A stretch of DNA of 64,000 bases, from positions 13,158,150 through 13,222,149 of the forward strand of contig NC_080042.1 of assembly GCF_012489685.1 (NCBI RefSeq), given 5' to 3'. The DNA comes from Lotus japonicus (taxonomy: Eukaryota; Streptophyta; Magnoliopsida; Fabales; Fabaceae). A model generated the notes under the pieces. That model searched no databases, had not been told where the DNA came from, and saw nothing but the letters and a program-made list of their open reading frames with translations. Of the stretch, positions 47,172 through 58,475 are shown in pieces. The position numbers were made by a program, and so were the translations under genes. Each line of letters opens with the position of its first letter. Positions within the stretch are counted from its first letter, which is position 1.

Positions 47172-50163
47172 GCCTGGAGGCGAAGTTGGCTTCGGAGGAA
47201 ATGAAAAGGGTAAAATTATTGGTACTGGCACTATTTGTGTAGATAGTAGTCCATGCATTGATAATGTTTTATTGGTAGACGGCTTAACACATAACTTATT
47301 GTCTATAAGTCAATTAGCTGACAAGGGTTATGATGTTATATTCAATCAAAAGTCCTGCCGGGCTGTAAGTCAGATCGATGGCTCTGTTCTGTTTAACAGC
47401 AAGAGGAAGAACAACATTTATAAGATCAGATTATCTGAGTTGGAGGCTCAGAATGTGAAGTGCCTTCTGTCTGTTAATGAAGAGCAGTGGGTATGGCATA
47501 GACGGTTAGGGCATGCCAGTATGAGAAAGATTTCTCAGCTGAGCAAGCTAAACCTTGTCAGGGGCTTACCCAATCTGAAGTTCGCTTCAGACGCTCTTTG
47601 TGAAGCATGTCAGAAAGGCAAATTCACAAAAGTCCCTTTCAAGGCAAAGAATGTTGTCTCAACCTCAAGGCCGTTAGAACTTCTGCATATCGACCTGTTT
47701 GGACCAGTGAAAACTGAGTCTATAGGTGGCAAGAGATATGGGATGGTTATCGTTGATGACTATAGCCGCTGGACATGGGTAAAGTTTCTAACCCGCAAGG
47801 ATGAGTCTCATGCTGTGTTCTCTACCTTCATTGCTCAAGTGCAAAACGAGAAGGCTTGTAGGATTGTGCGTGTCAGAAGTGACCATGGTGGAGAGTTTGA
47901 GAATGACAAGTTTGAGAGTCTGTTTGATTCCTATGGAATTGCACATGATTTCTCTTGTCCCAGAACTCCTCAACAAAATGGTGTTGTTGAGAGGAAGAAC
48001 AGAACTCTTCAGGAGATGGCTAGAACCATGCTCCAAGAAACTGGCATGGCTAAGCACTTTTGGGCAGAGGCAGTAAATACAGCATGTTACATTCAGAACA
48101 GAATCTCTGTGAGACCAATTCTGAATAAGACTCCTTATGAATTGTGGAAGAACATAAAACCCAACATTTCTTATTTTCATCCTTTTGGCTGTGTTTGTTA
48201 TGTTCTCAATACTAAGGATAGATTGCATAAATTTGATGCTAAGTCTTCTAAGTGTCTATTACTTGGTTATTCTGATAGATCTAAAGGTTTTAGATTTTAT
48301 AATACTGATGCTAAGACTATTGAAGAATCTATTCATGTTAGATTTGATGATAAGCTTGACTCTGACCAGTCAAAGCTAGTTGAAAAGTTTGCAGATTTAA
48401 GCATTAATGTTTCTGACAAAGGCAAAGCTCCAGAGGAAGTTGAGCCAGAGGAAGATGAACCAGAGGAAGAAGCTGGTCCCTCTAACTCACAAACTCTGAA
48501 GAAGAGCAGAATCACTGCAGCTCACCCTAAGGAATTGATTCTGGGCAAGAAAGATGAACCAGTCAGAACCAGATCTGCCTTCAGACCCTCTGAAGAGACC
48601 TTGCTGAGTCTGAAAGGATTGGTGTCCTTAATTGAACCCAAGTCCATAGATGAAGCTCTTCAGGACAAGGATTGGATTCTGGCCATGGAAGAAGAATTAA
48701 ATCAATTTTCCAAGAACGATGTTTGGAGCTTAGTGAAGAAGCCTGAGAATGTCCATGTTATTGGAACGAAATGGGTATTCAGAAACAAGCTAAATGAGAA
48801 AGGAGATGTAGTCAGAAACAAGGCAAGGCTAGTTGCTCAAGGCTACAGCCAGCAGGAAGGAATAGACTACACTGAAACATTTGCTCCGGTAGCAAGACTG
48901 GAGGCAATCAGACTGTTGATCTCCTTCTCAGTAAATCACAACATAGTTCTACATCAGATGGATGTAAAGAGTGCCTTCCTAAATGGTTATATCTCAGAGG
49001 AAGTCTATGTTCATCAACCCCCAGGTTTTGAAGATGAAAAGAAACCAGACCATGTGTTCAAATTGAAGAAATCACTCTACGGTCTGAAGCAAGCTCCCAG
49101 AGCATGGTATGAGAGACTTAGCTCATTCCTTCTGGAGAATGAGTTTGTAAGGGGTAAAGTAGATACAACTCTTTTTTGCAAAACTTATAAAGATGATATC
49201 TTAATTGTGCAAATTTATGTTGATGATATTATATTTGGTTCTGCTAATCAATCTCTATGCAAAGAATTTTCTGAGATGATGCAGGCTGAATTTGAGATGA
49301 GTATGATGGGAGAATTAAAGTACTTTCTGGGAATACAAGTTGATCAAACACCAGAAGGAACATATATCCATCAGAGCAAGTACACTAAAGAACTTCTGAA
49401 GAAGTTCAATATGCTGGAATCTACAGTGGCCAAGACTCCAATGCATCCTACATGCATTTTGGAGAAAGAAGATAAAAGTGGTAAAGTATGTCAGAAGCTC
49501 TATCGTGGAATGATAGGTTCACTTCTATACTTAACTGCATCTAGGCCAGACATATTATTTAGTGTTCACTTATGTGCTCGTTTCCAATCAGATCCAAGGG
49601 AAACCCACTTAACTGCTGTTAAGAGGATCCTAAGGTATCTGAAAGGCACGACTAACCTTGGCTTGATGTATAAGAAAACATCAGAGTATAAGCTTTCAGG
49701 TTATTGTCATGCTGATTATGCTGGAGATAGAACAGAGAGAAAAAGTACTTCTGGAAATTGTCAATTTCTGGGAAGCAATCTAGTCTCATGGGCAAGCAAG
49801 AGGCAATCAACCATTGCACTATCAACTGCAGAGGCAGAATATATCTCAGCAGCAATATGCAGCACTCAGATGCTCTGGATGAAACATCAGCTGGAGGATT
49901 ATCAGATCCTTGAGAGCAATATCCCAATCTATTGTGATAACACTGCTGCAATCTCATTGAGTAAGAATCCTATCTTGCATTCAAGGGCAAAGCACATTGA
50001 GGTAAAGTATCACTTTATTAGAGATTATGTACAGAAGGGCGTACTTCTTCTGAAGTTTGTTGATACTGACCATCAATGGGCAGATATCTTTACAAAGCCC
50101 TTAGCTGAAGATAGATTTAATTTTATTCTGAAAAATCTAAACATGGACTTTTGTCCAGAGTGA
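47059..50163 (+). CDS. pol: Sirevirus Pol (protease, integrase, RT, RNase H), 1034-codon frame
   Basis: Pol copies the RNA to DNA and inserts it. In order: the protease site DSG (residue ~18) in [13 protein letters not shown]; the pre-integrase zinc block HRRLGHAS (~147) to CEACQKGK; integrase with D212, D275 and E311 (the exact D-35-E spacing, in [13 protein letters not shown] and [10 protein letters not shown]); reverse transcriptase from NDVWSLV through [10 protein letters not shown] to YVDD (720-723); and RNase H with HADYAGD (~886), STAEAEYIS (~925) and YCDN (~958-961). All catalytic residues are present and there are no stops. The frame is +1 relative to gag, with 113 bases of overlap, so Pol needs a frameshift or a corrected base; the ATG at 47059 is only the first in frame. 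Confidence 0.93.
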   Translation: MLQISLIAPLKHQSWYLDSGCSRHMTGEKRMFRELKLKPGGEVGFGGNEKGKIIGTGTICVDSSPCIDNVLLVDGLTHNLLSISQLADKGYDVIFNQKSCRAVSQIDGSVLFNSKRKNNIYKIRLSELEAQNVKCLLSVNEEQWVWHRRLGHASMRKISQLSKLNLVRGLPNLKFASDALCEACQKGKFTKVPFKAKNVVSTSRPLELLHIDLFGPVKTESIGGKRYGMVIVDDYSRWTWVKFLTRKDESHAVFSTFIAQVQNEKACRIVRVRSDHGGEFENDKFESLFDSYGIAHDFSCPRTPQQNGVVERKNRTLQEMARTMLQETGMAKHFWAEAVNTACYIQNRISVRPILNKTPYELWKNIKPNISYFHPFGCVCYVLNTKDRLHKFDAKSSKCLLLGYSDRSKGFRFYNTDAKTIEESIHVRFDDKLDSDQSKLVEKFADLSINVSDKGKAPEEVEPEEDEPEEEAGPSNSQTLKKSRITAAHPKELILGKKDEPVRTRSAFRPSEETLLSLKGLVSLIEPKSIDEALQDKDWILAMEEELNQFSKNDVWSLVKKPENVHVIGTKWVFRNKLNEKGDVVRNKARLVAQGYSQQEGIDYTETFAPVARLEAIRLLISFSVNHNIVLHQMDVKSAFLNGYISEEVYVHQPPGFEDEKKPDHVFKLKKSLYGLKQAPRAWYERLSSFLLENEFVRGKVDTTLFCKTYKDDILIVQIYVDDIIFGSANQSLCKEFSEMMQAEFEMSMMGELKYFLGIQVDQTPEGTYIHQSKYTKELLKKFNMLESTVAKTPMHPTCILEKEDKSGKVCQKLYRGMIGSLLYLTASRPDILFSVHLCARFQSDPRETHLTAVKRILRYLKGTTNLGLMYKKTSEYKLSGYCHADYAGDRTERKSTSGNCQFLGSNLVSWASKRQSTIALSTAEAEYISAAICSTQMLWMKHQLEDYQILESNIPIYCDNTAAISLSKNPILHSRAKHIEVKYHFIRDYVQKGVLLLKFVDTDHQWADIFTKPLAEDRFNFILKNLNMDFCPE

Positions 50164-50606
50164 AGATGGATCAGAACCTCTGACTATGATACTTCTTGAT
50201 CAGAAGATGTCTAGTCCAGAAGGTAACTCAATCAGAGTGTGTGTGCCCACTGGTACTGACTCTGAAGCTGAGACAACAACACGTGCGTCAGAATTTCTGA
50301 TGCATAGTTCCTTGTGCCCGTGTGACAGTCTGTTATGATTGCGTGTAGATATGCTTATCTCCTGTGTGTGATTGTGTATTTTACTGTTACTATCTATCTT
50401 TAATTTTCAACCGTTGATCTTAAAGTGCTTTTTGAATCAACAACGGTTATTTGATAAAACCCACTATACACACACGTTCTCTCTCACTTCCGGTTTTCAC
50501 TCTCGCACTCTCTGCTTTTCAAAACCGCCTCTTTCTTGATTTCTCTCTCGATCTCTCTTCATCCTTCAAACTTCATCTTCTACCTCAAACCTTCAGCCTC
50601 TTCAAA
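50164..50606 (+). promoter_or_regulatory. pol-ORF2 spacer with promoter-like and 5' UTR-like sequence
   Basis: 443 bp. The right half holds an imperfect inverted repeat built on CAACCGTTGAT and ATCAACAACGGTT (Myb-site-like), then ACTATACACAC near 50462, then a CT-rich stretch up to the ORF2 ATG. That layout looks like a plant promoter and 5' UTR. A splice acceptor for a spliced ORF2 mRNA is the alternative. Confidence 0.35.
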
Positions 50607-53451
50607 ATGGTGAGACAAACCAGAAGATCTGCTGCAGATGCACCTCAGTTCCCTCACATGGTAGTCGGTTTGGCAACGGGTCAAAGGGGCTCTGAGAACC
50701 CGGCACAAGAACAAGTTCAAGCTCAAGAGCAGATTGTTCCTATTGCAGAACGGGGCTGTGCCGTTCACTGCGTATTTCCTCCTGAGGAACTCCAAGTCCT
50801 GGCAGAATGGAGATTCAACCTCGATAACTTGGCTGCAAATGGGTTTGATCTTCGTCCTGAAGTCCAAGCTCAAGGTTGGGGAAATTATTTCAACCGCCTT
50901 CGAGGACCGGTGTATGAGAAATTGGTAAAGGAATTCTGGAAGCACGCAGACTGCGATGACACTCAGGTGGTCTCTCACATTCTTGGCAGGAAGATCATTA
51001 TCACTGAGAAGTCATTCGTGAATCTGCTAGGTGCAGATACTGCTTATGGGTATCGTTTCCAACTGACGGAATCGAAGCTGAAACCCAGCACCAAGGACAT
51101 AGTCAACCAGGCCCTGTACACCACCTTCAAACCGGGCAAGACAAGTTACAAGGTGATGGACCTTCACCCCAAACTCAGGATCTGGCACAAGATCCTACTC
51201 AACTGCATTAATCAGAGACCGAAGGGCAGTTCCCCAGATTACATCAACTTCAACCAGAAGGCGATGCTGTTTTTCATTCAAAATCAGGAGAAGATCTGCC
51301 TTCCCTACTTCCTGTTCTCTTACTTGAAGGAATGCATCCGGAAGTCTCGCACCACCGCCTCCATCAAGTCTGCAATCAAATATATCCCTTTTGGGAGGCT
51401 GCTCTCAGACTTTCTCATTGAAAGCAACTTGGTGCAAGATTTGATCAATGCTGGTTGCACAGAGGATTTGAGCACCATTGTCAGTGATGTCTTCACTGCA
51501 AATTCTCTGAAGAAGATGGGCTTGGTCCAGAAGAAGATTGCTCCTGCTCATGAAGACACATCTTCTGAGATCAGAGGAAGAAGAATGCCTCTGAATGACT
51601 ACCCTCTGTGGACTCAAGCAGACCATCCTGACGCCATCAGATGCTATGTTGAAGACCTCAGGGCTCAAGGATTCGAGATTGACCTTGATGATTTCGTCAG
51701 CAGACTTCCACCAGCTCCAGAGTTTCCTTCTCCTCCCAAGAAGAAAACCAAGAGGAAGATGGTTCTGGAAGAATCCTCAGAGGAATCTGATGTCCCTCTG
51801 GTCAAGAAGACGAAGAGCAAGCCTGATGATGGTGATCATAGTGATAGTGAGGATGGTCCTCCAAAGAAGAAGCAGAAGAAGGTCAGAATCGTGGTGAAGC
51901 CTACTCGGGTGGAACCAGCTGCTGCAGTGGTCAGAAGGACTGAACCTCCTGCCAGAGTGACTCGATCATCCGCACATTCAAGTAAGCCTGCACTTGCTTC
52001 TGATGATGATTTGAATTTATTTGATGCACTTCCTATTTCTGCCTTGCTTCAACACTCCTCAAATCCCCTCACTCCTATTCCTGAATCCCAACCAGCCGCA
52101 CAAACCACCACTCCACCACATTCCCCAAGATCTCCTTCTTTCAACCTTCTCCTACTGAAGCACCTCTCTGGAATTTGCTTCAGAACCAACCTCTAGGTCA
52201 GAAGATCCAACCTCTCTCATTACCATTCCATACGACCCATTATCTTCTGAACCCATCATCCATGACCAACCCGAGCCCAACCAAACAGAACCACAACCCA
52301 GAACGTCTGATCACTCTGCTCCCAGAGCATCAGCACGTCCTGCTGCCAGAACCACGGATACAGACTCTTCAACAGCCTTCACACCTGTATCCTTCCCAAT
52401 CAATGTTATTGACTCTCCTCCCTCCAATACCTCTGAATCAATTAGAAAATTCATGGAGGTTAGAAAAGAGAAGGTGTCTGCCTTGGAAGAATATTACCTT
52501 ACTGCCCAAGCCCTAGGAGATATCCTGGCCCTAGACCTGAACGTCTAGTTGACCCAGATGAACCTATCTTGGCCAATCCTATCCAAGAGGCAGACCCCTT
52601 AGTTCAACAAGCTCACCCTGTCCCTGACCAACAAGAGCCATTCAACCAGACCCTGAACCCGAACAATCAGTGTCTAACCAATCCTCGGTTAGATCACCTC
52701 ACCCTCTGGTTGAAACTTCAGACCCTCACCGTGGAACCTCTGAACCCAATGCTCCCATAATTAACATTGGTTCTCCACAAGGTGCCTCTGAAGCTCATAG
52801 CAGCAATCACCCAGCCTCTCCTGAAACCAACCTCTCCATCATTCCCTATACTCACCTCCAACCCACATCTCTCTCTGAGTGCATCAATATTTTCTCTCAT
52901 GAAGCCTCCTTGAGGCTCCGCAATGTGCACGGTCAGACTGATCTCAGTGAGAATGCTGAAATGTGGCTGATGAGTGGAACAATCTGAGCACTTGGCTAGT
53001 GGCTCAGTTTCCGATTATGATGCAGCTCCTGCATGCAGAGGGAAGTCAGAGGATTGAGGCTGCCAAGCAAAGGTTTGCTAGAAGGGTGGCTCTTCATGAA
53101 CTAGAACAGAGAAATAAGCTTCTTGAAGCTATTGAAGAAGCCAAGAGAAAGAAAGAACAAGCAGAAGAAGCTGCACGTCAAGCAGCAGCTCAGGCTGAAC
53201 AAGCCAGACTTGAGGCAGAGCGTCTTGAAGCTGAGGCTGAGGCAGAGCGACTTGCACCAGTTGTGTTTACTCCTGCTGCTTCTGCTTCCATTCCAGATCC
53301 TCAAGCTGCTCAGAATGTTCCTTCCAGCTCTACTCAGACAAGCTCATCCAGACTCGACATCATGGAACAACGTCTTGACACTCATGAATCCATGCTGATT
53401 GAGATGAAGCAAATGATGATGGAACTTCTGCGCCGCACTGACAAACCTTAG
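50607..53451 (+). pseudogene. Sirevirus ORF2 (env-like / plant-transposon-like), five 1 bp deletions
   Basis: This ORF lies where Sireviruses carry their so-called env-like gene. The N-terminal half contains a region (GPVYEKLVKEFWKHADC, then GRKIIITEKSFVNLLG) like the 'putative plant transposon protein' domain found widely in plant genomes. Lysine-rich clusters PKKKTKRKM (~377) and PPKKKQKKVR (~418) look like nuclear signals. A Pro/Ser/Thr-rich middle follows, then an Ala/Glu coiled coil encoded at 53040-53250. I see no signal peptide or clear membrane span. The frame is lost at about 52131, 52190, 52502, 52640 and 52966, each a one-base loss. The copy at 61911 has the first four of these bases, so sequence error is likely. 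Confidence 0.75.
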
Positions 53452-53598
53452 TTTTAGGATCTCTTCTTTTTCTTTCTTTTTCTAACGTTGTTTTATTTAA
53501 ACTCTGTTTCTTTTTTATTTACTTATTTTTTTGTTCGTTTGTGATTCTATATGCATAATATATATATATTTATGTGTCACATATGTTTGCAAAACTGT

Positions 53599-53604
53599 TT
53601 TATT
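53599..53604 (-). terminator. Polyadenylation signal of the antisense ORF
   Basis: The plus strand reads TTTATT, so the minus strand reads AATAAA, 35 bases after the stop codon of the minus-strand ORF. Confidence 0.5.
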
Positions 53605-53639
53605 CATAATTGTTCTATGTTTACATCACATTCTTTACA

Positions 53640-54041
53640 TCATATAACTCTAGAATGGAGGATCCTCCTCATTCTTCTGCACTCCTGGCGCTGCTCTGAC
53701 CTATTCTTCTCCAGACGCTCCAGTACATGCTGGATGTTGTTGAGTCTGACCTTTAGCTCATCTTTCTCCAGAATCTCTTCTGAAGTCCTGAGCTTCTCTT
53801 CCAAGATTTCTTTTTCTTCCAGCAGCTTGAGTTCAAGCCGGCTGAGTTCTTGCACCTCCTCCACGAAGGCAAGAAATTCCTTCAGGTCTCTCTCCAACTC
53901 TGGACGCAGGTCCTCTTCCAGCAGTGTCCGTGTCAGCTCCGCGATGGTAGTTTCACCCTCTGGATGCCTGATGTTCAGGAACAAGTCCTCTTCAAAGGCC
54001 TTCTTCCTCAGCTCTTCTAGTGCTACGTTGTATGATGCCAT
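53640..54041 (-). CDS. Antisense ORF in the Sirevirus 3' region, 133 aa, coiled coil
   Basis: No family recognised. It reads against the element, between ORF2 and the 3' LTR. The ATG at 54041 has good context (A at -3, G at +4, preceded by a run of nine As). A minus-strand TATAAAAA lies 55 bases upstream (54103-54096) and AATAAA 35 bases after the stop. The protein begins MASYNVALEELRKK, is rich in Glu, Leu, Lys and Arg, and has heptad-like leucines over residues ~35-115 (ELSRLELKLLEEKEILEEKL), so it should be a long helical coiled coil. It has no zinc knuckle, catalytic motif or signal peptide. It could be a captured host gene fragment or an element regulator. Confidence 0.55.
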   Translation of the reverse strand: MASYNVALEELRKKAFEEDLFLNIRHPEGETTIAELTRTLLEEDLRPELERDLKEFLAFVEEVQELSRLELKLLEEKEILEEKLRTSEEILEKDELKVRLNNIQHVLERLEKNRSEQRQECRRMRRILHSRVI

Positions 54042-54095
54042 TTTTTTTTTACTGAAAATTATTCGAGGTGTGAAGCTTACCTTTCTCTCCAACGC

Positions 54096-54103
54096 TTTTT
54101 ATA
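54096..54103 (-). promoter_or_regulatory. TATA box of the antisense ORF
   Basis: The minus strand reads TATAAAAA followed by GCGTTGGAGAG. A start ~30 bases downstream would leave a 5' UTR of about 30 bases. Confidence 0.45.
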
Positions 54104-54292
54104 GGCTTCACTTTCTCTCTGAAAGTTAATGCTCTTACAGTTTCTCGAGGTTAAGTTCTTGGTAACTGACCCTTCTATTTACTCACTTGACCGGTGGTAA
54201 ACGTTCATCCCTTGCATTAACTCTTCTATTTATTTTCGCCTAACTCTGATTCTTACATCGTTTTCATTTTCTTTTAAACTTAGACCTTCTCT

Positions 54293-54844
54293 AAGGGGGA
54301 GTACCTTGTACTTCAAGCTAAGTTTTTCACACCCCAAGCTTTTTGCTTATGACAAAAAGGGGAGTAAACCCAGTTTTTGATGTGTAAGATGTGTTAGTGT
54401 GACTTATTTTTCTTTTGGAGATTTTAAGAGTTCCACCTTCATGACCATAGATGTGTCACTGGGCAAATACAAGGAATACATTTCACTTCTTCTGAAGTGA
54501 TTCTAAGTTGACTCTGATACCCAAGACTCTGATACCTTGTCATGACTCTGATCACTTATGCGCTCTGATTATTCGTTTTTTCATCTATGTCATAAGTTTT
54601 TCACTCTGAACTCTTATATTTTTTAGCTCAGAATCTAGACTTTACTAACGTTTTCATCAAGTATTAGATTCAGGGGGAGCTAAGCTCAGAATCAAGCAGT
54701 GACTTGAATTCAGAATGAGCAAGATAAACTATTCACATCAGGATAAGTCTTATTCTATATCTCTAAACTCTGAGTGAATTCAGTTTAATGTTTAAGAATT
54801 GTTATCAAAAATCTTAGTTTTGTCATCATCAAAAAGGGGGAGAT
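54293..54844 (+). other. Sirevirus multiple polypurine tracts
   Basis: G-rich purine tracts occur at 54293-54300 (AAGGGGGA), 54354-54364 (AAAAAGGGGAG), 54672-54679 (AGGGGGAG) and 54831-54844 (AAAAAGGGGGAGAT, abutting the 3' LTR). Repeated tracts upstream of the LTR are an established Sirevirus trait. The last is the presumed plus-strand primer. Confidence 0.75.
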
Positions 54845-55939
54845 TGTAAGATCAAGTTTTGATCTAGTAGTACAACTCTATGTTTTGATGATTACAAGTT
54901 AACCTTTTGATATGAACAATTGTGGTACTCTAACGTGTTTTTCTGAGTGTGCTATTTACAGGCTCTGACCTCAACTCAATCTCACACAAATCAGAAGCAC
55001 TGTGTATAAAGGGTAACCCAAGCAACGCTTTCGCATTCACCATGTTCAGTATGAACAGTGGAAAAGCTTCAGAAGTTCTGAAGCTATACAAACTCTGATG
55101 TGGACTCAGTCGCTAGAAGCTCTGAAGATCCAGAAGTTCTGATAACCAAGAAACACTGAAGGTTCAGATGTTCTGATGGTGTAGAAGACTCTGAAGATCC
55201 AGAAGCTGAATAGTGGAAACTCTGAAGTCCAGAAGCAAGAAACTCTGAAGGCCATGTTCTTCCCTCTGAGTTCAGAATCAGAAGATACAATGGTCAGAGG
55301 ATCTGTGCTTTCCCTCTGACTCTGATCAACCGGCTTCACAAGTTCCAATATGAAGTATTCCCCTGATCAGAAGTCTCCTAGGTTAAAAGGTCAAGTCGCT
55401 ATCCAAGTACAAAAGCAAGTGTACCTTCCTGACGACCTACCTAACGTTCTCAGCCACAGCAGAAGCTGGATTTTCCAGAACTGCCCTCCAACGGTAGCAT
55501 TTCCCATGCAACGCTCAACCCTAATCCTTGGAGTATATATAAAGGCTGAAGATTGAAAGAAGCGGCTAGAATAGAAGAAAACTAAGAAGAAGCAATACAT
55601 ACGCGCAAGACATATTCAAAATATTCTAAGCTTTCTTTCATCTGAAATTCATTGTGTTTACTATTAGCTTTTTAAAGCAAATCTCTTGTAAACAATTCTT
55701 TTGATAAACAGTTTGTTTAGTTCCTTTAGGAGATCAAGGTTGATCGGATCCTAGAGAAGACTAAGAGAGTGAATCTTAGTGTGAGCTAAGTCAGTGTAAT
55801 TGTTAGTCACTTGTAGGTTTCAAGTGCAGTTGTAACTCTTACCTGATTAGTGGATTGCCTTCATTCTAAGAAGGAAGAAATCACCTTAACGGGTGGACTG
55901 GAGTAGCTTGAGTGATTTATCAAGTGAACCAGGATAAAA
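54845..55939 (+). mobile_element. Sirevirus 3' LTR, cut by gap
   Basis: 1095 bp matching the 5' LTR with scattered substitutions and a ~17 bp insertion near 55570 (after GCGGCTAGAA). It stops at the Ns, about 130 bp short of full length. Confidence 0.9.
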
Positions 55940-56039
55940 NNNNNNNNNNNNNNNNNNNNNNNNNNNNNNNNNNNNNNNNNNNNNNNNNNNNNNNNNNNNN
56001 NNNNNNNNNNNNNNNNNNNNNNNNNNNNNNNNNNNNNNN
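55940..56039. other. Assembly gap, 100 N
   Basis: The 320 bp before the gap (55620-55939) match the 320 bp after it (56040-56358), so two overlapping LTR ends have been placed side by side. Confidence 0.99.
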
Positions 56040-56489
56040 TATTCTAAGCTTTCTTTCATCTGAAATTCATTGTGTTTACTATTAGCTTTTTAGAAGCAAA
56101 TCTCTTGTAAACATTTCTTTGATAAACAGTTTGTTTAGTTCCTTTAGGAGATCAAGGTTGATCGGATCCTAGAGAAGACTAAGAGAGTGAATCTTAGTGT
56201 GAGCTAAGTCAGTGTAATTGTTAGTCACTTGTAGGTTTCAAGTGCAGTTGTAACTCTTACCTGATTAGTGGATTGCCTTCATTCTTAGAAGGAAGAAATC
56301 ACCTTAACGGGTGGACTGGAGTAGCTTGAGTGATTTATCAAGTGAACCAGGATAAAATCCTTGTGTGCTTTTCTATCTCTTATCTTTAGCACTTAAGTTC
56401 TCGAAAGATTTGTCAAAATCTTTAAGGTGGTAGTTTTGTACTGAAAACGTTATTCAAACCCCCCCTTTCTACCGTTTTTCATACCTTCA
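56040..56489 (+). mobile_element. LTR 3' part of the second Sirevirus copy
   Basis: Matches 44739-45188, including TTTTTAGAAGCAAATC, which the 3' LTR at 54845 reads as TTTTTAAAGCAAATC. The primer site follows at 56492. Confidence 0.88.
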
Positions 56490-56562
56490 ATTGGTATCAG
56501 AGCGCAAGTTCTGATTTCCCACACCTAACAGTGTTCAGTGATCCGGGCCGGTGTGAAAAACA

Positions 56563-58475
56563 ATGGCTGCCACCACCAGTGAAACTCAAAGAGATGGTTA
56601 CAACGCAAAGCCTCCTATGTTCGATGGTCAAAGGTTCGAATATTGGAAAGATAGACTGGAAAGTTTCTTTCTGGGTTTCGATGCAGATCTCTGGGATATT
56701 ATTGTGGATGGCTATGAGCGTCCAGTTGATGCAGATGGCAAGAAGATCCCAAGGTCAGAGATGACTGGCAGATCAAAAGAAGCTGTACTCCACAACATCA
56801 CAAAGCAAGAGCAATTCTTCTAAGTGCTATTTCCTATGAGGAGTACCAGAAGATTACAGATCGTGAGTTTTGCTAAAGGCATTTTTTGAATCTCCTGAAG
56901 ATGTCTCATGAAGGAAACAAGAAAGTCAAAGAATCAAAGGCATTGTCTTTGATCCAAAAGTATGAATCCTTCATCATGGAGCCAAATGAGTCCATTGAAG
57001 AAATGTTCTCCAGATTTCAATTGCTTGTAGCTGGCATAACGACCTCTCAACAAGAGCTACACAACAAAAGATCATGTCATAAGGGTCATCAGGTGTCCTT
57101 CCTGAAAGTTGGGATGCCTTTGGTGACTTCAATAGAGCTCACGAGAGACGTTGAGAATATGAGTTTAGAAGAACTCATCAGCATTTTGAAATGCCATGAG
57201 CTGAAACGCTCAGAGATGCAAGATCTGAGGAAAAAGTCCATAGCCTTGAAATCCAAATCTGAAAAGGCTAAGGTTGAGAAGTCAAAGGCTCTTCAAGCTG
57301 AAGAAGAAGAATCTGAAGAAGCATCAGAAGATTCTGCTGAAGATGAGCTGACTCTGATCTCCAGAGACTCAACCGCATCTGGAAGCACAGGCAGAGCAAG
57401 TTCAAAGGCTCTGGAAAGGCAAAAGGAAAGTATGAGTCCTCAGGCCAGAAGAAGTTTCAATCAAGGAAGTCACATGTTTTGAGTGCAAAGAATCTGGGCA
57501 CTACAAAAGTGATTGTCCAAAGTTGAAGAAAGACAAGAAGCCAAAGAAGCACTTCAAGACGAAGAAGAGTCTGATGGTGACATTTGATGAATCAGAGTCA
57601 GAGGATGTTGACTCTGGTGGTGAAGTCCAAGGACTCATGGCAATTATCAAGACAAGGAAGCAGAGTCAAAGGAAGCTGTTGACTCTGACTCAGAATCAGA
57701 AGGAGATCCTAACTCAGACGATGAAAATGAGGTATTTGCTTCTTTCTCTACCTCTGAACTGAAACATGCTTTGTCTGATATCATGGATAAGTATAACTCT
57801 TTATTGTCTAAGCATAAAAGTTGAAAAAGAACTTATCTGCTGTCTCCAAGACTCCTTCTGAACATGAGAAAATTATTTCTGATTTGAAAATGAAAATCAT
57901 GCTTTGGTCAATTCTAACTCTGTGCTTAAGAACAGATTGCTAAGTTAGAAGAAATTGTTGCCTGTGATGCCTCTGATTGTAGAAATGAATCTAAGTATGA
58001 AAAGTCTTTTCAAAGATTCCTAGCTAAAAGCGTGGATAGAAGCTTAATGGCTTCAATGATCTATGGCGTAAGCAGAAATGGAATGCATGGCATTGGCTAT
58101 TCTAAACCAATTAGAAATGAGCCTTCTGTGTCTAAAGCTAAATCCTTGTATGAATGCTTTGTTCCCTCTGGTACCATATTGCCTGATCCTGTACCTGCTA
58201 AAATTGCTAAAAACCCTCTTAAAAAGGGATCTTTCTCTATGACTAAATATCATGCAAACATTCCTTTAAAATATTATGTTGAGACACCCAAGGTGATCAG
58301 AACCTCTGGGGTAACTAACAAAAGAGGACCCAGAAAGTGGGTACCTAAGGACAAGATTATCTATGTTGCAGATATCCTTGATAGCTCCACTGAAACACCA
58401 ATCATGGTATCTGGACAGTGGATGCTCGCGTCACATGACGGGAGAAAAGCGTATGTTCCGAGAGCTGAAACTTAA
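56563..58475 (+). pseudogene. gag: gag of the second copy, broken by single-base indels
   Basis: Compared with 45261-47171, single bases are inserted in eight places between about 56767 and 57110 and missing in six places between about 57361 and 57935, with no substitution seen. Nearly all fall in homopolymers or duplicate a neighbouring base. The frame is open only in pieces (56563-56823, 56886-57482, 57523-57762, 58032-58475). The zinc-knuckle bases are still present near 57483. The pattern suggests consensus errors, not natural decay. Confidence 0.85.

Larger units (their letters stand above)
43982..55939 (+). mobile_element. Sirevirus-like Ty1/copia element, full interior, 3' LTR cut by gap
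   Basis: Order: LTR 43982-45188, primer site, gag 45261, pol 47059, ORF2 50607-53451, an antisense ORF 54041-53640, several polypurine tracts, and a 3' LTR from 54845. A copia pol order (integrase before RT), a large extra ORF after pol, and repeated AAAGGGGGAG tracts are Sirevirus traits. The element sits in array unit J. The 3' LTR has a ~17 bp insertion near 55570 and other differences from the 5' LTR, so it is not brand new. Confidence 0.92.

Noticed and set aside
47788..48228. Minus-strand ORF of 146 codons inside pol
   Set aside because: Lies opposite the integrase frame of a well-supported pol gene and has no independent signals, unlike the ORF at 53640-54041.
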